The notes: generated by a model not told the origin, from the sequence alone. A stretch of 64,000 nt of DNA from Bacillus testis (GCF_001243895.1 NZ_LN851186.1:2926980-2990979), one strand, 5' to 3'. Shown: positions 17,993-26,315, numbered from the stretch's first letter. Numbers and translations are program-made.

Positions 17993-19099
17993 TCATATAA
18001 GTGAAGGCCGCACCATCACTGCTACCCCTTTAGGGACATGGGCTACCACTTTAGCTCCCGGTTCATTGACGGTAATCCAGCCTAAACCAGAAAACACAAT
18101 GTCGACATTCCCTTCTTTTAGCGAGAATGAGTGAGGCACTAATTCAGGTATTTCGTCTTCCGACTCTATAGATGGCGCTAAAAGTTCGCCCACATGCTCT
18201 TTATATAATTGATCGGCTTTTTCCAACTTTGTCCGATGGATACCGAGTTCATTCGATAGATAGCATGTAAATGACCGTCTTCCTCCAGCTACATAATCAA
18301 AGCGGGCTAATCCGCCAAAAAACAAACTTTGCCCTTCATTCAATTGGTAGACTTTCGGCTTGATTTCTTTTTTCGGCGTGATGATTTTCAGGTCTTTTTT
18401 ATCTACATAATGCGCCATCTGGTGGTGGTTGATAATTCCTGGCGTATCCATGAGTGCATGTCCATCATCAAGCGGTATTTCAATGATGTCAAGCGTTGTT
18501 CCTGGGAAATGGGAAGTAGTGATAATATTGCCTTCGCCGCTTACTTCCTTGATTATGCGATTGATGAAAGTCGACTTGCCGACATTCGTACAGCCAACCA
18601 CATACACATCTTTACCATTTCTGTAATGCTCAATGGCCTCAACTGCTTCGCCAATATTTGCTCCCTTAGCAGAGCTGACCAGCATCACGTCCACAGGTTT
18701 CAGCCCCAATTCCTTGGCACTCTGCTTCATCCAATTAATCAGCTTATTTTTCTTAACGGATTTAGGCAGTAAATCGACTTTATTGCCTATGAGCAACACT
18801 GGATTTTTGCCGACAAAACGGTGCAGGCCAGGCAACCAGCTGCCATTAAAATCAAAGATATCGACGATTTTTACGATCAGCGCATCATTCTGGCCGATTT
18901 CATGAAGAATCTTCAGGAAATCATCGTCCGTCAAAGATATATCCTGCACTTCATTATAGTTCTTTAAACGGAAACAGCGTTGGCAGATAATCTGCTCTCT
19001 TTCCAAAGCAGATTTCGGTGCATACCCCATTTCATCAGGGTTCGTTGTCTGTATTTCAATTCCGCATCCTACACATGATAATTTTTCATTTTCTGTCAC
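17993..19099 (-). CDS. yqeH: Ribosome biogenesis GTPase YqeH
   Basis: YqeH is a circularly permuted GTPase needed for 30S subunit assembly. An N-terminal zinc finger (CVGCG ... CQRC) is followed by permuted GTPase motifs: G4 NKVDLLP comes before G1 GCTNVGKSTFINR and G3 DTPGI, then a C-terminal domain. The start is GTG at 19099: GGGAGG lies 7 bases upstream and the codon overlaps the yqeG stop as GTGA. An upstream ATG in the same frame would lie within the ribosome site. Length becomes 368 residues. Confidence 0.96.
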   Translation of the reverse strand: MTENEKLSCVGCGIEIQTTNPDEMGYAPKSALEREQIICQRCFRLKNYNEVQDISLTDDDFLKILHEIGQNDALIVKIVDIFDFNGSWLPGLHRFVGKNPVLLIGNKVDLLPKSVKKNKLINWMKQSAKELGLKPVDVMLVSSAKGANIGEAVEAIEHYRNGKDVYVVGCTNVGKSTFINRIIKEVSGEGNIITTSHFPGTTLDIIEIPLDDGHALMDTPGIINHHQMAHYVDKKDLKIITPKKEIKPKVYQLNEGQSLFFGGLARFDYVAGGRRSFTCYLSNELGIHRTKLEKADQLYKEHVGELLAPSIESEDEIPELVPHSFSLKEGNVDIVFSGLGWITVNEPGAKVVAHVPKGVAVMVRPSLI

Positions 19100-19617
19100 T
19101 TTGGATCCTCCCAATTAAGCATCCCCTTCTTTCTGAAGGAAGATAAAATTCTTCGTTCTATTTTTCGGTTAAATTTTGTAAAAAAACCATCCGACTGCGC
19201 CACAGGCACAACCAGAATCGTATGGAAGCCGTTCCGGTTGCCGCCAAAAATGTCCGTCAACAACTGATCGCCAATAACCACTGTTTCAGACTTTTGGGTG
19301 CCCATTGCTTTGATTGCTTTGCGGAAGGCATTGCCCATCGGTTTTTTTGCTCTGAATATGAATGGAATCTTTAGCGGGTCCGAAAAGGACTTTACTCTTT
19401 GCTCATTATTATTGGATACAATCGTCACAAGAATTCCTTCATTGCGCATGCCGTCGATCCATTTAATCAGCTTCGGGGTGGCAGCGGGACGGTCCCATTC
19501 CACCAATGTATTATCTAAATCCGTAATAATCGCCTTAATGCCTTTTTCCTTAAGCGATTGTGGAGTTATTTCAAAAATACTCTTAACGTGCTGGCTTGGT
19601 AAAAAACCCTTAAGCAT
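19096..19617 (-). CDS. yqeG: HAD-family phosphatase YqeG (subfamily IIIA)
   Basis: A 173-residue HAD phosphatase with motif I DLDNTLVEW, motif II TIVSNN, and motif III KPMGNAF ... VVIGDQLLTDIFGGNRNG. Related proteins are phosphatidylglycerophosphatases, but the substrate in Bacillus is not established. The ATG at 19617 follows AGAGGTGTAATT; an in-frame ATG 30 bases upstream lacks a site. It heads the yqeG-yqeH-aroE operon and overlaps yqeH by 4 bp. Confidence 0.93.
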   Translation of the reverse strand: MLKGFLPSQHVKSIFEITPQSLKEKGIKAIITDLDNTLVEWDRPAATPKLIKWIDGMRNEGILVTIVSNNNEQRVKSFSDPLKIPFIFRAKKPMGNAFRKAIKAMGTQKSETVVIGDQLLTDIFGGNRNGFHTILVVPVAQSDGFFTKFNRKIERRILSSFRKKGMLNWEDPK

Positions 19618-19782
19618 AATTACACCTCTACCTATTCTTGAATTCATCGATATTCATCATACCGAATTTTCTTCCTCTTTCAAAGTCTCTATATAAAAAT
19701 CAATTATTCTTTCATTTACCGGACTGTTGTCCATAAAATAAAAATAAAATACTTTTCGACAAAGGTGCTGCCATATAACAAT

Positions 19783-19881
19783 TGTGGATAACTTTATTCA
19801 CATAAATAACTGCCATTATATTAAACAAATGGAATTTATAAACAATTTAACCACAACTTATCCACCGGCTTCTGTGGATAA
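19783..19881. promoter_or_regulatory. DnaA-box cluster upstream of sda
   Basis: Within 100 bp there are two perfect TTATCCACA boxes on the minus strand (19783-19791 and 19873-19881), one TTATTCACA on the plus strand (19794-19802) and one near-match TTATCCACC (19858-19866). In B. subtilis, DnaA bound upstream of sda couples its transcription to replication initiation. The same role is inferred here; the region is otherwise AT-rich and empty. Confidence 0.88.
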
Positions 19882-20014
19882 TAGAACGGTTGTTCTTAAT
19901 GTTTCTTTTTGGTAAAGTAAGGATATTAAATACCGACAGACAGCATATATGTCCAGCTTCTTATAAATAGTACACTTTTTTTGACGGAGGTGAAAAGCTT
20001 AAGAGCTGAATGAA

Positions 20015-20155
20015 ATGAATAAATTATCCGATGAGCTTTTAATTGAATCTTATTTTAAAGCTAAAAAACTGCAATTAAGCCCCGATTTCATACGCCTTAT
20101 GGAACTAGAGATCAGCAAACGTTCTTTGAGCGCTAAAATCCGCAAAAGCTCTTAA
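20015..20155 (+). CDS. sda: Sporulation checkpoint protein Sda (KinA inhibitor)
   Basis: Sda is a 46-residue helical-hairpin protein that binds sporulation histidine kinases such as KinA and blocks phosphorelay when replication is starting or damaged. The sequence [20 protein letters not shown] continues with [17 protein letters not shown], closely matching B. subtilis Sda in length and in the [13 protein letters not shown] core. An ATG at 20015 is used; a GGAGGTG at 19986 is rather distant, so the ribosome site is not clear. The upstream DnaA boxes supply the expected regulation. Confidence 0.95.
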   Translation: MNKLSDELLIESYFKAKKLQLSPDFIRLMELEISKRSLSAKIRKSS

Positions 20156-20207
20156 CGCCCATTAAACCAAACATTCCCATTGTTCAACTGAAGATGATTA
20201 TAACGAC

Positions 20208-20245
20208 AGCCTGATTTGCCACTCGCAAACCAGGCTATTCTTTTA
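20208..20245 (+). terminator. Terminator of sda
   Basis: AGCCTGATTTGC pairs with GCAAACCAGGCT (one mismatch) and is followed by ATTCTTTT. The stem reaches the stop codon of psd on the other strand. Confidence 0.78.
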
Positions 20246-21029
20246 TAGCCTGCTTTACATATCCGAGGGTTTCCCCTACCTTCACTTCTGAATGGAGTGC
20301 AGCTTTTTCCGTTAACTCAAAGGTGTCCTTTTCGAATAACAGAACTACTGTCGAACCAAAACTGAAATAAGAGAATTCTTCCCCTTTTTGCAGTTGCTCG
20401 CCAGGATTTGTTATTTCAATGCTATTGACGAACATGGCTCCTACTTTCACGATGGCCATATGTCCCTTAGAATGCCTCATTTCTGTAATGATCCGAAAAT
20501 TTTTGGAGAGGGGCTCCTTGCCGTATTTTAGCCCTAATGCATTAACCGGGTAGGAATTTTTCCCGAGCGACCATCTCTGCAACACTTTTCCGGCAACAGG
20601 AGAATGGATACGGTGGTAATGGCTTGGACTTAAATACAGGATCATATAATTGCCGCCAAGGTATTTTTGGAGTATGCTGTCATTTCCGAGCATTTCTTGG
20701 ATGGAATATGTTTTGTTCTTTACGATTATCTTGCTGTCGGAGCGGATTATACCATAATCCTCAAAGACCCCATCTACCGGACTGACGACAGAATCCGGAT
20801 GCTCATCAATCATTCGGGCTCCGGGCTTTAACGTTCGGGTGAATAAATCATGCAAGGTTTTATAGCTTCCATGATCTTGAGCCGCTTCTGCCATATTCAA
20901 CTTGTATATTTTTATATAGGAAGGTATGACCGTCCTGCTAAATTTACTCCTGCTGAAGCGCTTTAAGACTCGGGAACTGCCTTTATGGTTCGTTAATTCA
21001 ATCATTAAGCGATAAAGTTTTTTTCTCAA
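20235..21029 (-). CDS. psd: Phosphatidylserine decarboxylase
   Basis: Psd converts phosphatidylserine to phosphatidylethanolamine. It is a pyruvoyl enzyme that self-cleaves at FGST (here YFSFGSTVVLLF), forming beta and alpha chains. SPVDGVFEDYG and YLSPSHYHRIHSP are the other core motifs. The TTG at 21029 is chosen: GGAGG lies 7 bases upstream, and the resulting 264 residues equal the usual length. Upstream in-frame ATGs would add a hydrophobic leader unlike the family. It is divergent from pssA, which makes its substrate. Confidence 0.95.
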   Translation of the reverse strand: MRKKLYRLMIELTNHKGSSRVLKRFSRSKFSRTVIPSYIKIYKLNMAEAAQDHGSYKTLHDLFTRTLKPGARMIDEHPDSVVSPVDGVFEDYGIIRSDSKIIVKNKTYSIQEMLGNDSILQKYLGGNYMILYLSPSHYHRIHSPVAGKVLQRWSLGKNSYPVNALGLKYGKEPLSKNFRIITEMRHSKGHMAIVKVGAMFVNSIEITNPGEQLQKGEEFSYFSFGSTVVLLFEKDTFELTEKAALHSEVKVGETLGYVKQAIKE

Positions 21030-21153
21030 GAAAAATCCTCCAAAATGTAAAAATAATACTATATCTACTTGCATAATGTGGGATGAATAAAATATTATTA
21101 TACAATAAGCAGACAGCATATGTCTCATCCATCCGGTTAAAAAAGGAGTGATT

Positions 21154-21696
21154 ATGATGTTCTTATCGGATGTTTTAGATCAAACACTAAAAAAAATCAA
21201 ATCACAAACTGCGAACTTAATGACATTAACCAATATGTCTCTTGGAGGGTTCGCTGTATTATCAGGTATAAATGGCAATTTGAATATTTCCATGTTATTT
21301 ATTTTTATAGCTGCCCTTGCCGACCGTTTTGACGGTGCTTTAGCCAGAAAATTAAATTGTGAATCAGAGCTGGGAAAGCAATTGGACTCCATGAGCGATA
21401 TTATATCATTTGGGGTCGCGCCTGCTGTTTTAATTTATCAGGCTGTCCTTGTACATTTCGGCGCACCGGGTATGTTTTTCACTGTATTTTATATAGGATG
21501 CGGCGCTTTTCGTTTAGCGAAATTTAACATCACCGAAAGCAATGGCTATTTTACCGGCCTTCCGATTACAGCTGCGGGCTGCCTGGCGACGCTTAGCTTC
21601 CTCGGCACCCATGCTTTACCGCCTATTTTTTATATGTTTCTTATGTGCCTTCTATCACTTTCAATGGTCAGCCCGTTTAAATTGAAGAAAGTGTAA
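21154..21696 (+). CDS. pssA: CDP-diacylglycerol-serine O-phosphatidyltransferase
   Basis: PssA makes phosphatidylserine from CDP-diacylglycerol and serine. The CDP-alcohol phosphatidyltransferase motif DRFDGALARKL...GKQLDSMSD gives all the conserved Asp and Gly residues. The 180-residue protein has about five or six membrane segments. AAAGGAG lies 5 bases from the ATG at 21154 and 8 bases from a second ATG at 21157; either could serve. Together with the divergent psd it forms the phosphatidylethanolamine pathway. Confidence 0.95.
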   Translation: MMFLSDVLDQTLKKIKSQTANLMTLTNMSLGGFAVLSGINGNLNISMLFIFIAALADRFDGALARKLNCESELGKQLDSMSDIISFGVAPAVLIYQAVLVHFGAPGMFFTVFYIGCGAFRLAKFNITESNGYFTGLPITAAGCLATLSFLGTHALPPIFYMFLMCLLSLSMVSPFKLKKV

Positions 21697-21745
21697 GCCT
21701 TTATTCCCAATAAGCATGCTTAAATCGTTGGGTGTTTTATTTACA

Positions 21746-21784
21746 GCAAAAAAGACAAAATGACATTGCATTTTGTCTTTTTTG
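21746..21784 (+). terminator. Bidirectional terminator between pssA and pepF
   Basis: The stem AAAAAAGACAAAATG / CATTTTGTCTTTTTT lies 50 bp past pssA and 85 bp past the convergent pepF stop, with T runs on both strands. Confidence 0.88.
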
Positions 21785-21868
21785 CTTTATCCCAGTTCGT
21801 GTTCAAATGGCAACATGAACTCAACTTAGTTCGGGTGGAGGGCATACACCCCCTTCACCCATCAATGT

Positions 21869-23683
21869 TTATTGCTTCTTACCCTGTACGGCCTGTGATT
21901 GCGTCAATTCTAGGAAAAGATCAATATCCTTCATGCATGTATCCACTGCTTTTTCCCAAAAGCCTTTTGAAGTGATATCCTCATCCAAATGTTTGCGGAC
22001 CAAGTCCTCTACATTCATGCTTCCAGTGTCCTTCAGCAATGCGATATATTTCTCTTCGAATTCACCGCCGCTATGCAACGCCTTTTCATAAATCCCCAAG
22101 GAGAATAAATAACCGAAAGTATACGGGAAGTTATAGAAAGTGGTTCCAGTAATATAGAAATGCAGCTTAGATGCCCAGAACAATGGATGATACTCTTCTA
22201 ATGAATCGAAATACGCTTCTTTTTGCGCTTCTACCATTAACTCATTCAGGCGGTCCGCTGAAACGAAGCCTTCTTTTCTTTCTTCATAAAATCTTGTTTC
22301 AAAAAGGAAACGGGCATGTATGTTCATCAATAAAGCAATTGTGCGCTGAATCTTATCCTCAAGCATAGCAATCTTTTCTTTTGTTGATTGCGCTTCATTT
22401 ACAGCTGCATCGGATACGATCATTTCAGCGAAGGTAGACGCTGTTTCAGCCACATTCATGGCGTAATCCTGATTGAGCGGATGAACATCCCGCATTGCAT
22501 AGGAATGGAAAGCATGCCCCAGTTCATGTGCAAGCGTAGATACATTGTTCAATGTGCCTGAATAGGTCATGAAAATGCGTGACTGGTTGCTTTCCGGGAA
22601 GCCTGTGCAAAAACCGCCCGGGCGTTTATTGGCGCGGTCTTCCGCTTCGATCCAAGCATCCTCGAAAGCCTTCTCGGTAAAAGCAGTCAACTGTTGGCCG
22701 AAACTAGCAAAATGCTTCAGAATAAATTGTGCGCCTTCATCATAAGAAAGCCGCTTTTGTTCTGTCTGATCAAGAGGCGCGTCCAAGTCATACCAACTTA
22801 GTTTTTCCAAGCCTAAAAGCTCTGCTTTGCGCTGTAGGAATTTATGCATATGCTCTTTCCGATCGGTTATGGCGTTCCACATGCTGTCCAGCGTTTCCTT
22901 CTTCATGCGGTTTGTTTCCAGCGGCTCCTTCAGGAAATCATCCCAACCGCGGCTTTCGTATACATTCAACCTGAAGCCGGCAATATGGTTTAAGGCATGC
23001 GCAAACAACTCTTCTTGCTTTTTCCACGCTTTTTCCCACTCAACGAACATTCTTTGGCGGACGCTGCGGTCTGGGTGGGCGAAAATATTATGTGCCTGCC
23101 CCACAGACAGTACTTTTTCTTCACCATCTACCACAAAAGGAATTTCGATGGATCCGACTATGCTATCGTATAAATCGCTCCAACCATGATATCCATCGAC
23201 ACTTAACTTCTCAATCAGCGTTTCTTCAGCAACGGACAATTTCTCTTTGGCCTTATTTCGTCTTTCATTCAAGATAAAAGAGATTTCCCGCAAAGAATCG
23301 CGTTCAATCAACTCCGCAAAGAAGCCATCGTCGAGCTGAACGAGCTTTTCATCCAGCTTAGCTGTGATTCCCTTTGCTTTTGCTATGTATGCCGTCAATT
23401 GCGACCCTAATTGTTTTGCGCCCTGGTCCTTAACATCCTGAGCCGCTAAACACTCGATAAAGGCGCTTGCCTGCATCAGGCGGGAGCTGATCTTTTCATA
23501 CTGCGACATGATGGATGCCAATACCTGCTCATCCCCATCCGTTGAAGTGACTTGCCAGTTTGAAATATGAATGTCCAGCTTCTCTATATCTGATTTGATT
23601 TCATTCATATACTGGGCAAATTCAGGTGAAGCACTTCCACCTTTAAAAAATACATCTAAATCCCAAACCTCTGAATATGACAA
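21869..23683 (-). CDS. M3-family oligoendopeptidase (PepF-like)
   Basis: This is a cytoplasmic zinc metallopeptidase that cleaves short peptides. The active-site motif LAHELGHAFHSYAM (HExxH) is near residue 385, and the second zinc ligand is the Glu in NVAETASTFAEMIV. The 604-residue length and the opening WDLDVFFKGGSASPEF fit the M3B oligoendopeptidase F family. The start is TTG at 23683 with AAGGAGGAG upstream. It stands alone between pssA (convergent) and sigK (divergent). This gene is not in the corresponding B. subtilis interval. Confidence 0.92.
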   Translation of the reverse strand: MSYSEVWDLDVFFKGGSASPEFAQYMNEIKSDIEKLDIHISNWQVTSTDGDEQVLASIMSQYEKISSRLMQASAFIECLAAQDVKDQGAKQLGSQLTAYIAKAKGITAKLDEKLVQLDDGFFAELIERDSLREISFILNERRNKAKEKLSVAEETLIEKLSVDGYHGWSDLYDSIVGSIEIPFVVDGEEKVLSVGQAHNIFAHPDRSVRQRMFVEWEKAWKKQEELFAHALNHIAGFRLNVYESRGWDDFLKEPLETNRMKKETLDSMWNAITDRKEHMHKFLQRKAELLGLEKLSWYDLDAPLDQTEQKRLSYDEGAQFILKHFASFGQQLTAFTEKAFEDAWIEAEDRANKRPGGFCTGFPESNQSRIFMTYSGTLNNVSTLAHELGHAFHSYAMRDVHPLNQDYAMNVAETASTFAEMIVSDAAVNEAQSTKEKIAMLEDKIQRTIALLMNIHARFLFETRFYEERKEGFVSADRLNELMVEAQKEAYFDSLEEYHPLFWASKLHFYITGTTFYNFPYTFGYLFSLGIYEKALHSGGEFEEKYIALLKDTGSMNVEDLVRKHLDEDITSKGFWEKAVDTCMKDIDLFLELTQSQAVQGKKQ

Positions 23684-23883
23684 TTATTTCTCCTCCTTTA
23701 CATATTACTGATTGTACCATTTTCAGAAAACTATTTCTATTTGATAAATATTAGTTGTGTATAGCTATTTAGCGATATTTTCGTGAATAAACAAGCCCGT
23801 TTTTGATTGTACAGACACGTTCCTTCCTACACGAACATAGTATTTCATATAGGCAAATGTCCACAGGAAGAGAAGGTGATACT

Positions 23884-24597
23884 ATGAGCGGATTACTGGC
23901 GGCATTTGGATATGTCATGAAAGAAGTAATCCTGTTAGTTTCGTATGTGAAAAATAATGCTTTCCCGCAGCCCCTCTCGTCCAAAGATGAACAAAAATAC
24001 TTAAAAATGATGAGCGAAGGAGACCCTGAGGCAAGAAATTTATTAATTGAACATAACTTAAGGCTTGTTGCCCATATTGTCAAAAAGTTTGAGAACACAG
24101 GCGAGGATACAGAAGATTTGATATCCATCGGCACGATCGGATTGATCAAAGCCATCGAAAGCTACTCGGATGGCAAGGGAACCAAACTCGCTACCTATGC
24201 TGCCCGTTGTATCGAAAACGAAATCCTCATGCACTTGCGCGCCACCAAAAAAACAAAGAAAGATGTCTCCCTTCACGATCCGATCGGCCAAGATAAAGAA
24301 GGCAATGAAATCAGCTTGATCGATGTGCTTAAATCTGAATCAGAAGATGTAATTGATACGATCCAATTGAATATGGAAATCGAAAAAGTGAAGGAATATA
24401 TCGATGTGCTGGATGAAAGAGAAAAAGAAGTGATTGTCAATCGTTTCGGGCTGGGATTATTCAAAGAAAAAACACAAAGGGAAATCGCCAAGGAACTCGG
24501 CATTTCGAGAAGCTATGTATCAAGGATTGAAAAACGGGCGCTCATGAAAATGTTCCATGAATTCTACCGGGCAGAAAAAGAACGCCGGCGGCAATAA
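23884..24597 (+). CDS. sigK: RNA polymerase sigma-K, pro-protein, uninterrupted
   Basis: Sigma-K directs late mother-cell gene expression. The 237-residue precursor starts with the hydrophobic pro-sequence [20 protein letters not shown], after which SpoIVFB would cut before YVKNN, exactly as in B. subtilis. Region 2 ([36 protein letters not shown]) and region 4 ([20 protein letters not shown]) are intact. The reading frame is continuous: there is no skin-type insertion. The ATG at 23884 follows GAAGGTGAT. An extended upstream frame is rejected because it would add residues before the pro-sequence. Confidence 0.97.
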   Translation: MSGLLAAFGYVMKEVILLVSYVKNNAFPQPLSSKDEQKYLKMMSEGDPEARNLLIEHNLRLVAHIVKKFENTGEDTEDLISIGTIGLIKAIESYSDGKGTKLATYAARCIENEILMHLRATKKTKKDVSLHDPIGQDKEGNEISLIDVLKSESEDVIDTIQLNMEIEKVKEYIDVLDEREKEVIVNRFGLGLFKEKTQREIAKELGISRSYVSRIEKRALMKMFHEFYRAEKERRRQ

Positions 24598-24600
24598 TGC

Positions 24601-25290
24601 CTATAGGGAAGATGAATTCCTTCTACCCACAGAATCGCTTTCTGCTGCAATATTTGTCATTTCCACCAAAGAATCAATGATATAATCGGCATTTTCTGCA
24701 GTGGTCCAGGTTGTTTTTTCCATATTGCAATCATGCCGGCTGCTTTGGCGGCATCGATCTTATTTACAGGGTGGTCACCCACAAAAGCACTTTCATACGG
24801 CTGTAGCCTAAAGCTGCCATGGCTTTACGGAATAGGTTTGGATCTGGTTTGGCCATTCCTTCCCATTCAAAGATGAAAATGCCGTCAAACCTGCCTGCTA
24901 TCTGTAAGGCCTGAATGCTCTTCATTTGAAAGGCTCCTTCCCCATTGGTGACAAGCCCAAGCTTGATATGCCGATTCCTTAGATAGACCAGCGTTTTTTC
25001 CATTCCTGCAAACGGTACACAGCTGTTATGGATTGATTCCGGTAATCCTGCAGAAGATCCTGCCAATCAATATGCTTCACATGAAAATCCGCTTCCATTC
25101 TTTGATACACTAAATCCTTTGGCGTATACCCATGTTCATCAAACTCCAGGAGACGTGAAATGGATTCGCCTATATCAATATGATGCAAGGCCTCTCTATA
25201 TCTTTGGTACTGGCCTTCTATGAAATGTTGCAACGATTGGTCCCCGTCCAATAGTGTCCCATCAAGGTCGAAAAAGACCGCTTTAATCAT
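24601..25290 (-). pseudogene. HAD-superfamily hydrolase, frameshifted
   Basis: The N-terminal part (25290 onward) has motif I VFFDLDGTLLDGDQSL and reads to DYRNQS, then a shift near 25030 moves the frame to HNSCVPFAGMEKTLVYL and LGLVTNGEGAFQMKSI (motif II) with KPDPNLFRKAM (motif III). A second shift near 24790 is needed to reach ESAFVGDHPVNKIDAAKAAG (motif IV), and a third near an A6 run at about 24710 to reach TAENADYIIDSLVEM. All four motifs survive but in three or more frames, so the gene is probably dead. It lies convergent with sigK, 4 bp from its stop. The substrate of the intact ancestor is unknown. Confidence 0.88.
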
Positions 25291-25399
25291 ACTCCATATC
25301 CTCTTGCTTCTAAATTCGAACGGCGGTTTTATAAAGTAAGACTTTGATCATCAAGGGTTTTTATTTCTCCTCTACCGGTGATTAGTTGACCCAATCTGA

Positions 25400-25476
25400 T
25401 TCTTGCTGGCGCTTGATCTCCTTCTTGCGCTTTCTTTCACACTTGTGTTGAAGCGTAAGTTTTAGCGCCGGTTACA
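25400..25476 (+). repeat. R3 intergenic palindromic repeat, copy c (diverged)
   Basis: It reads TTCTTGCTGGCGCTTGATCT and later TTTAGCGCCGGTTAC, so the GGCGCT core is inverted at the far end (AGCGCC). The opening differs from copies a and d at a few positions. Confidence 0.55.
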
Positions 25477-25482
25477 ATAGAA

Positions 25483-25528
25483 AAAAACTCTTTCAGCCTG
25501 TTTAATCGAAGGTTGAAAGAGTTTTTCT
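25483..25528 (-). terminator. Bidirectional terminator after the 26-codon ORF
   Basis: AAAAACTCTTTCA pairs with TGAAAGAGTTTTT through a short imperfect upper stem, with T runs on both strands. It begins 7 bp past the stop of the minus-strand small ORF. Confidence 0.85.
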
Positions 25529-25532
25529 TTGT

Positions 25533-25613
25533 TTACGATTCTACACTAATCTCAGAGGCGATAATAACCCCTATAACGGACGTACAAATCAAAGCCATTA
25601 CAACCATGAACAT
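25533..25613 (-). CDS. Candidate 26-residue membrane peptide
   Basis: The peptide starts MFMVVMALICTSVIGVIIAS and ends EISVES: a single hydrophobic helix with a short acidic tail and no basic residue. GGAGGGG lies 7 bases before the ATG at 25613, and a strong terminator begins just after the stop. These features suggest a real gene too short for most gene finders. I do not recognise a family. It lies in a run of very small minus-strand ORFs with yrzI. A spurious ORF in a leader is possible, since no clear promoter was identified. Confidence 0.5.
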   Translation of the reverse strand: MFMVVMALICTSVIGVIIASEISVES

Positions 25614-25724
25614 TGTACAACCCCTCCGTTTTCCATTTACTGTTATACAAATAGTTTATCATGGAAAATGAAAAACAGCTTTCTGGCATTTCGAACATTT
25701 TAAGTCAATATAAGGAAAAGACAG

Positions 25725-25781
25725 TTAGCCAGTATCCTTATAAATATAAAACTTTTTCATGCTTTTTGCTATTCGTGCCAT
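25725..25781 (-). CDS. Possible 18-residue basic peptide downstream of yrzI
   Basis: The reading frame MARIAKSMKKFYIYKDTG begins 48 bp past yrzI and has GGTGGAG 6 bases before its ATG. It is short and basic, with no membrane segment. Only the ribosome site and location support it; no terminator follows closely. It could equally be chance. Confidence 0.3.
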   Translation of the reverse strand: MARIAKSMKKFYIYKDTG

Positions 25782-25829
25782 CACGATCTCCACCTTTCTG
25801 GACTGCTTGTATTTCTGCTTTCTCTTCAA

Positions 25830-25970
25830 TTATTGCATATGGCGATATTGAAGCATCTTCAAGACATATTCTTCATGGCGTTGCTTTGATTGTTCGTAAC
25901 GGATTGCTTCTTCTGCCGTCACTTTATTTCTTTTAAGGATGACGGTAAAAAATAGTAAATTGATTGTCAT
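25830..25970 (-). CDS. yrzI: YrzI family small protein
   Basis: This is a 46-residue protein opening MTINLLFFTVILKRNKVTAE and continuing EAIRYEQSKQRHEEYVLKM. The MTINL-hydrophobic start followed by KR, TAEEA and YEQ is the signature of the Bacillus YrzI family, small proteins often found as tandem copies and regarded as probable sporulation proteins. GAGGTGAT lies 5 bases before the ATG. It is downstream of two terminators and near yrhC, the neighbourhood it has in B. subtilis. Function is unknown. Confidence 0.85.
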   Translation of the reverse strand: MTINLLFFTVILKRNKVTAEEAIRYEQSKQRHEEYVLKMLQYRHMQ

Positions 25971-26027
25971 TTTGTATCACCTCATTTCTACTTGCGGCAT
26001 ACATCCTCTTATTCATTCACCCAACAC

Positions 26028-26060
26028 AAAAAGCCTCAGGGAATACACTTCCTGGGGCTT
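26028..26060 (-). terminator. Second terminator downstream of the 30-codon ORF
   Basis: AGCCCCAGG pairs with CCTGAGGCT (one mismatch) followed by TTTT. Its loop (AAGTGTATTC) resembles that of the neighbouring terminator at 26085-26120, suggesting local duplication. Confidence 0.7.
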
Positions 26061-26084
26061 CATGCATCCGCTTAAAAGCGAGCG

Positions 26085-26120
26085 CAAAAAAGCCACAGGA
26101 GAATACATTCACCTGTGGCT
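26085..26120 (-). terminator. Terminator of the 30-codon ORF
   Basis: AGCCACAGG and CCTGTGGCT flank a loop, with TTTTTT after the stem on the minus strand, about 35 bp past the stop codon. Confidence 0.88.
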
Positions 26121-26153
26121 CTGTATTAATGGATAAAAGGAAATAAAATCCTT

Positions 26154-26246
26154 CTAATAAATACCTGAACCTGCAAGGCCGAATGTACCATTATATAATT
26201 GGATGGACATGGATTTACGGAGCAATAATGCAATAGCTGTAATCAT
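26154..26246 (-). CDS. Candidate 30-residue peptide with its own promoter and terminator
   Basis: The peptide reads MITAIALLLRKSMSIQLYNG and then TFGLAGSGIY. The first ten residues are hydrophobic, interrupted by RK, and the end is glycine-rich. AAAGGAGGTCG stands about 9 bases before the ATG at 26246. A consensus-like promoter lies 41-69 bp upstream of the ATG and two terminators follow, so a short dedicated transcript is very likely. I do not recognise the family; a secreted or membrane-active peptide, a leader or a sporulation micropeptide are all possible. It lies between yrhC and yrzI. Confidence 0.6.
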   Translation of the reverse strand: MITAIALLLRKSMSIQLYNGTFGLAGSGIY

Positions 26247-26286
26247 GTTCTTCGACCTCCTTTTCCTCAGAATTTATTATATGGTA

Positions 26287-26315
26287 AGTATATCCAAAAT
26301 TGCCATATTTGTAAA
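26287..26315 (-). promoter_or_regulatory. Sigma-A promoter of the 30-codon ORF
   Basis: On the minus strand TTTACA (26315-26310) and TATACT (26292-26287) are 17 bp apart; each differs from consensus by one base. Transcription would start about 30 bp ahead of the ATG. Confidence 0.75.

Noticed and set aside
25661..26146. Plus-strand frames of 60-91 codons opposite the small-ORF cluster
   Set aside because: None has a ribosome site, while the minus strand has several well-placed ones including yrzI. They run through terminator stems.
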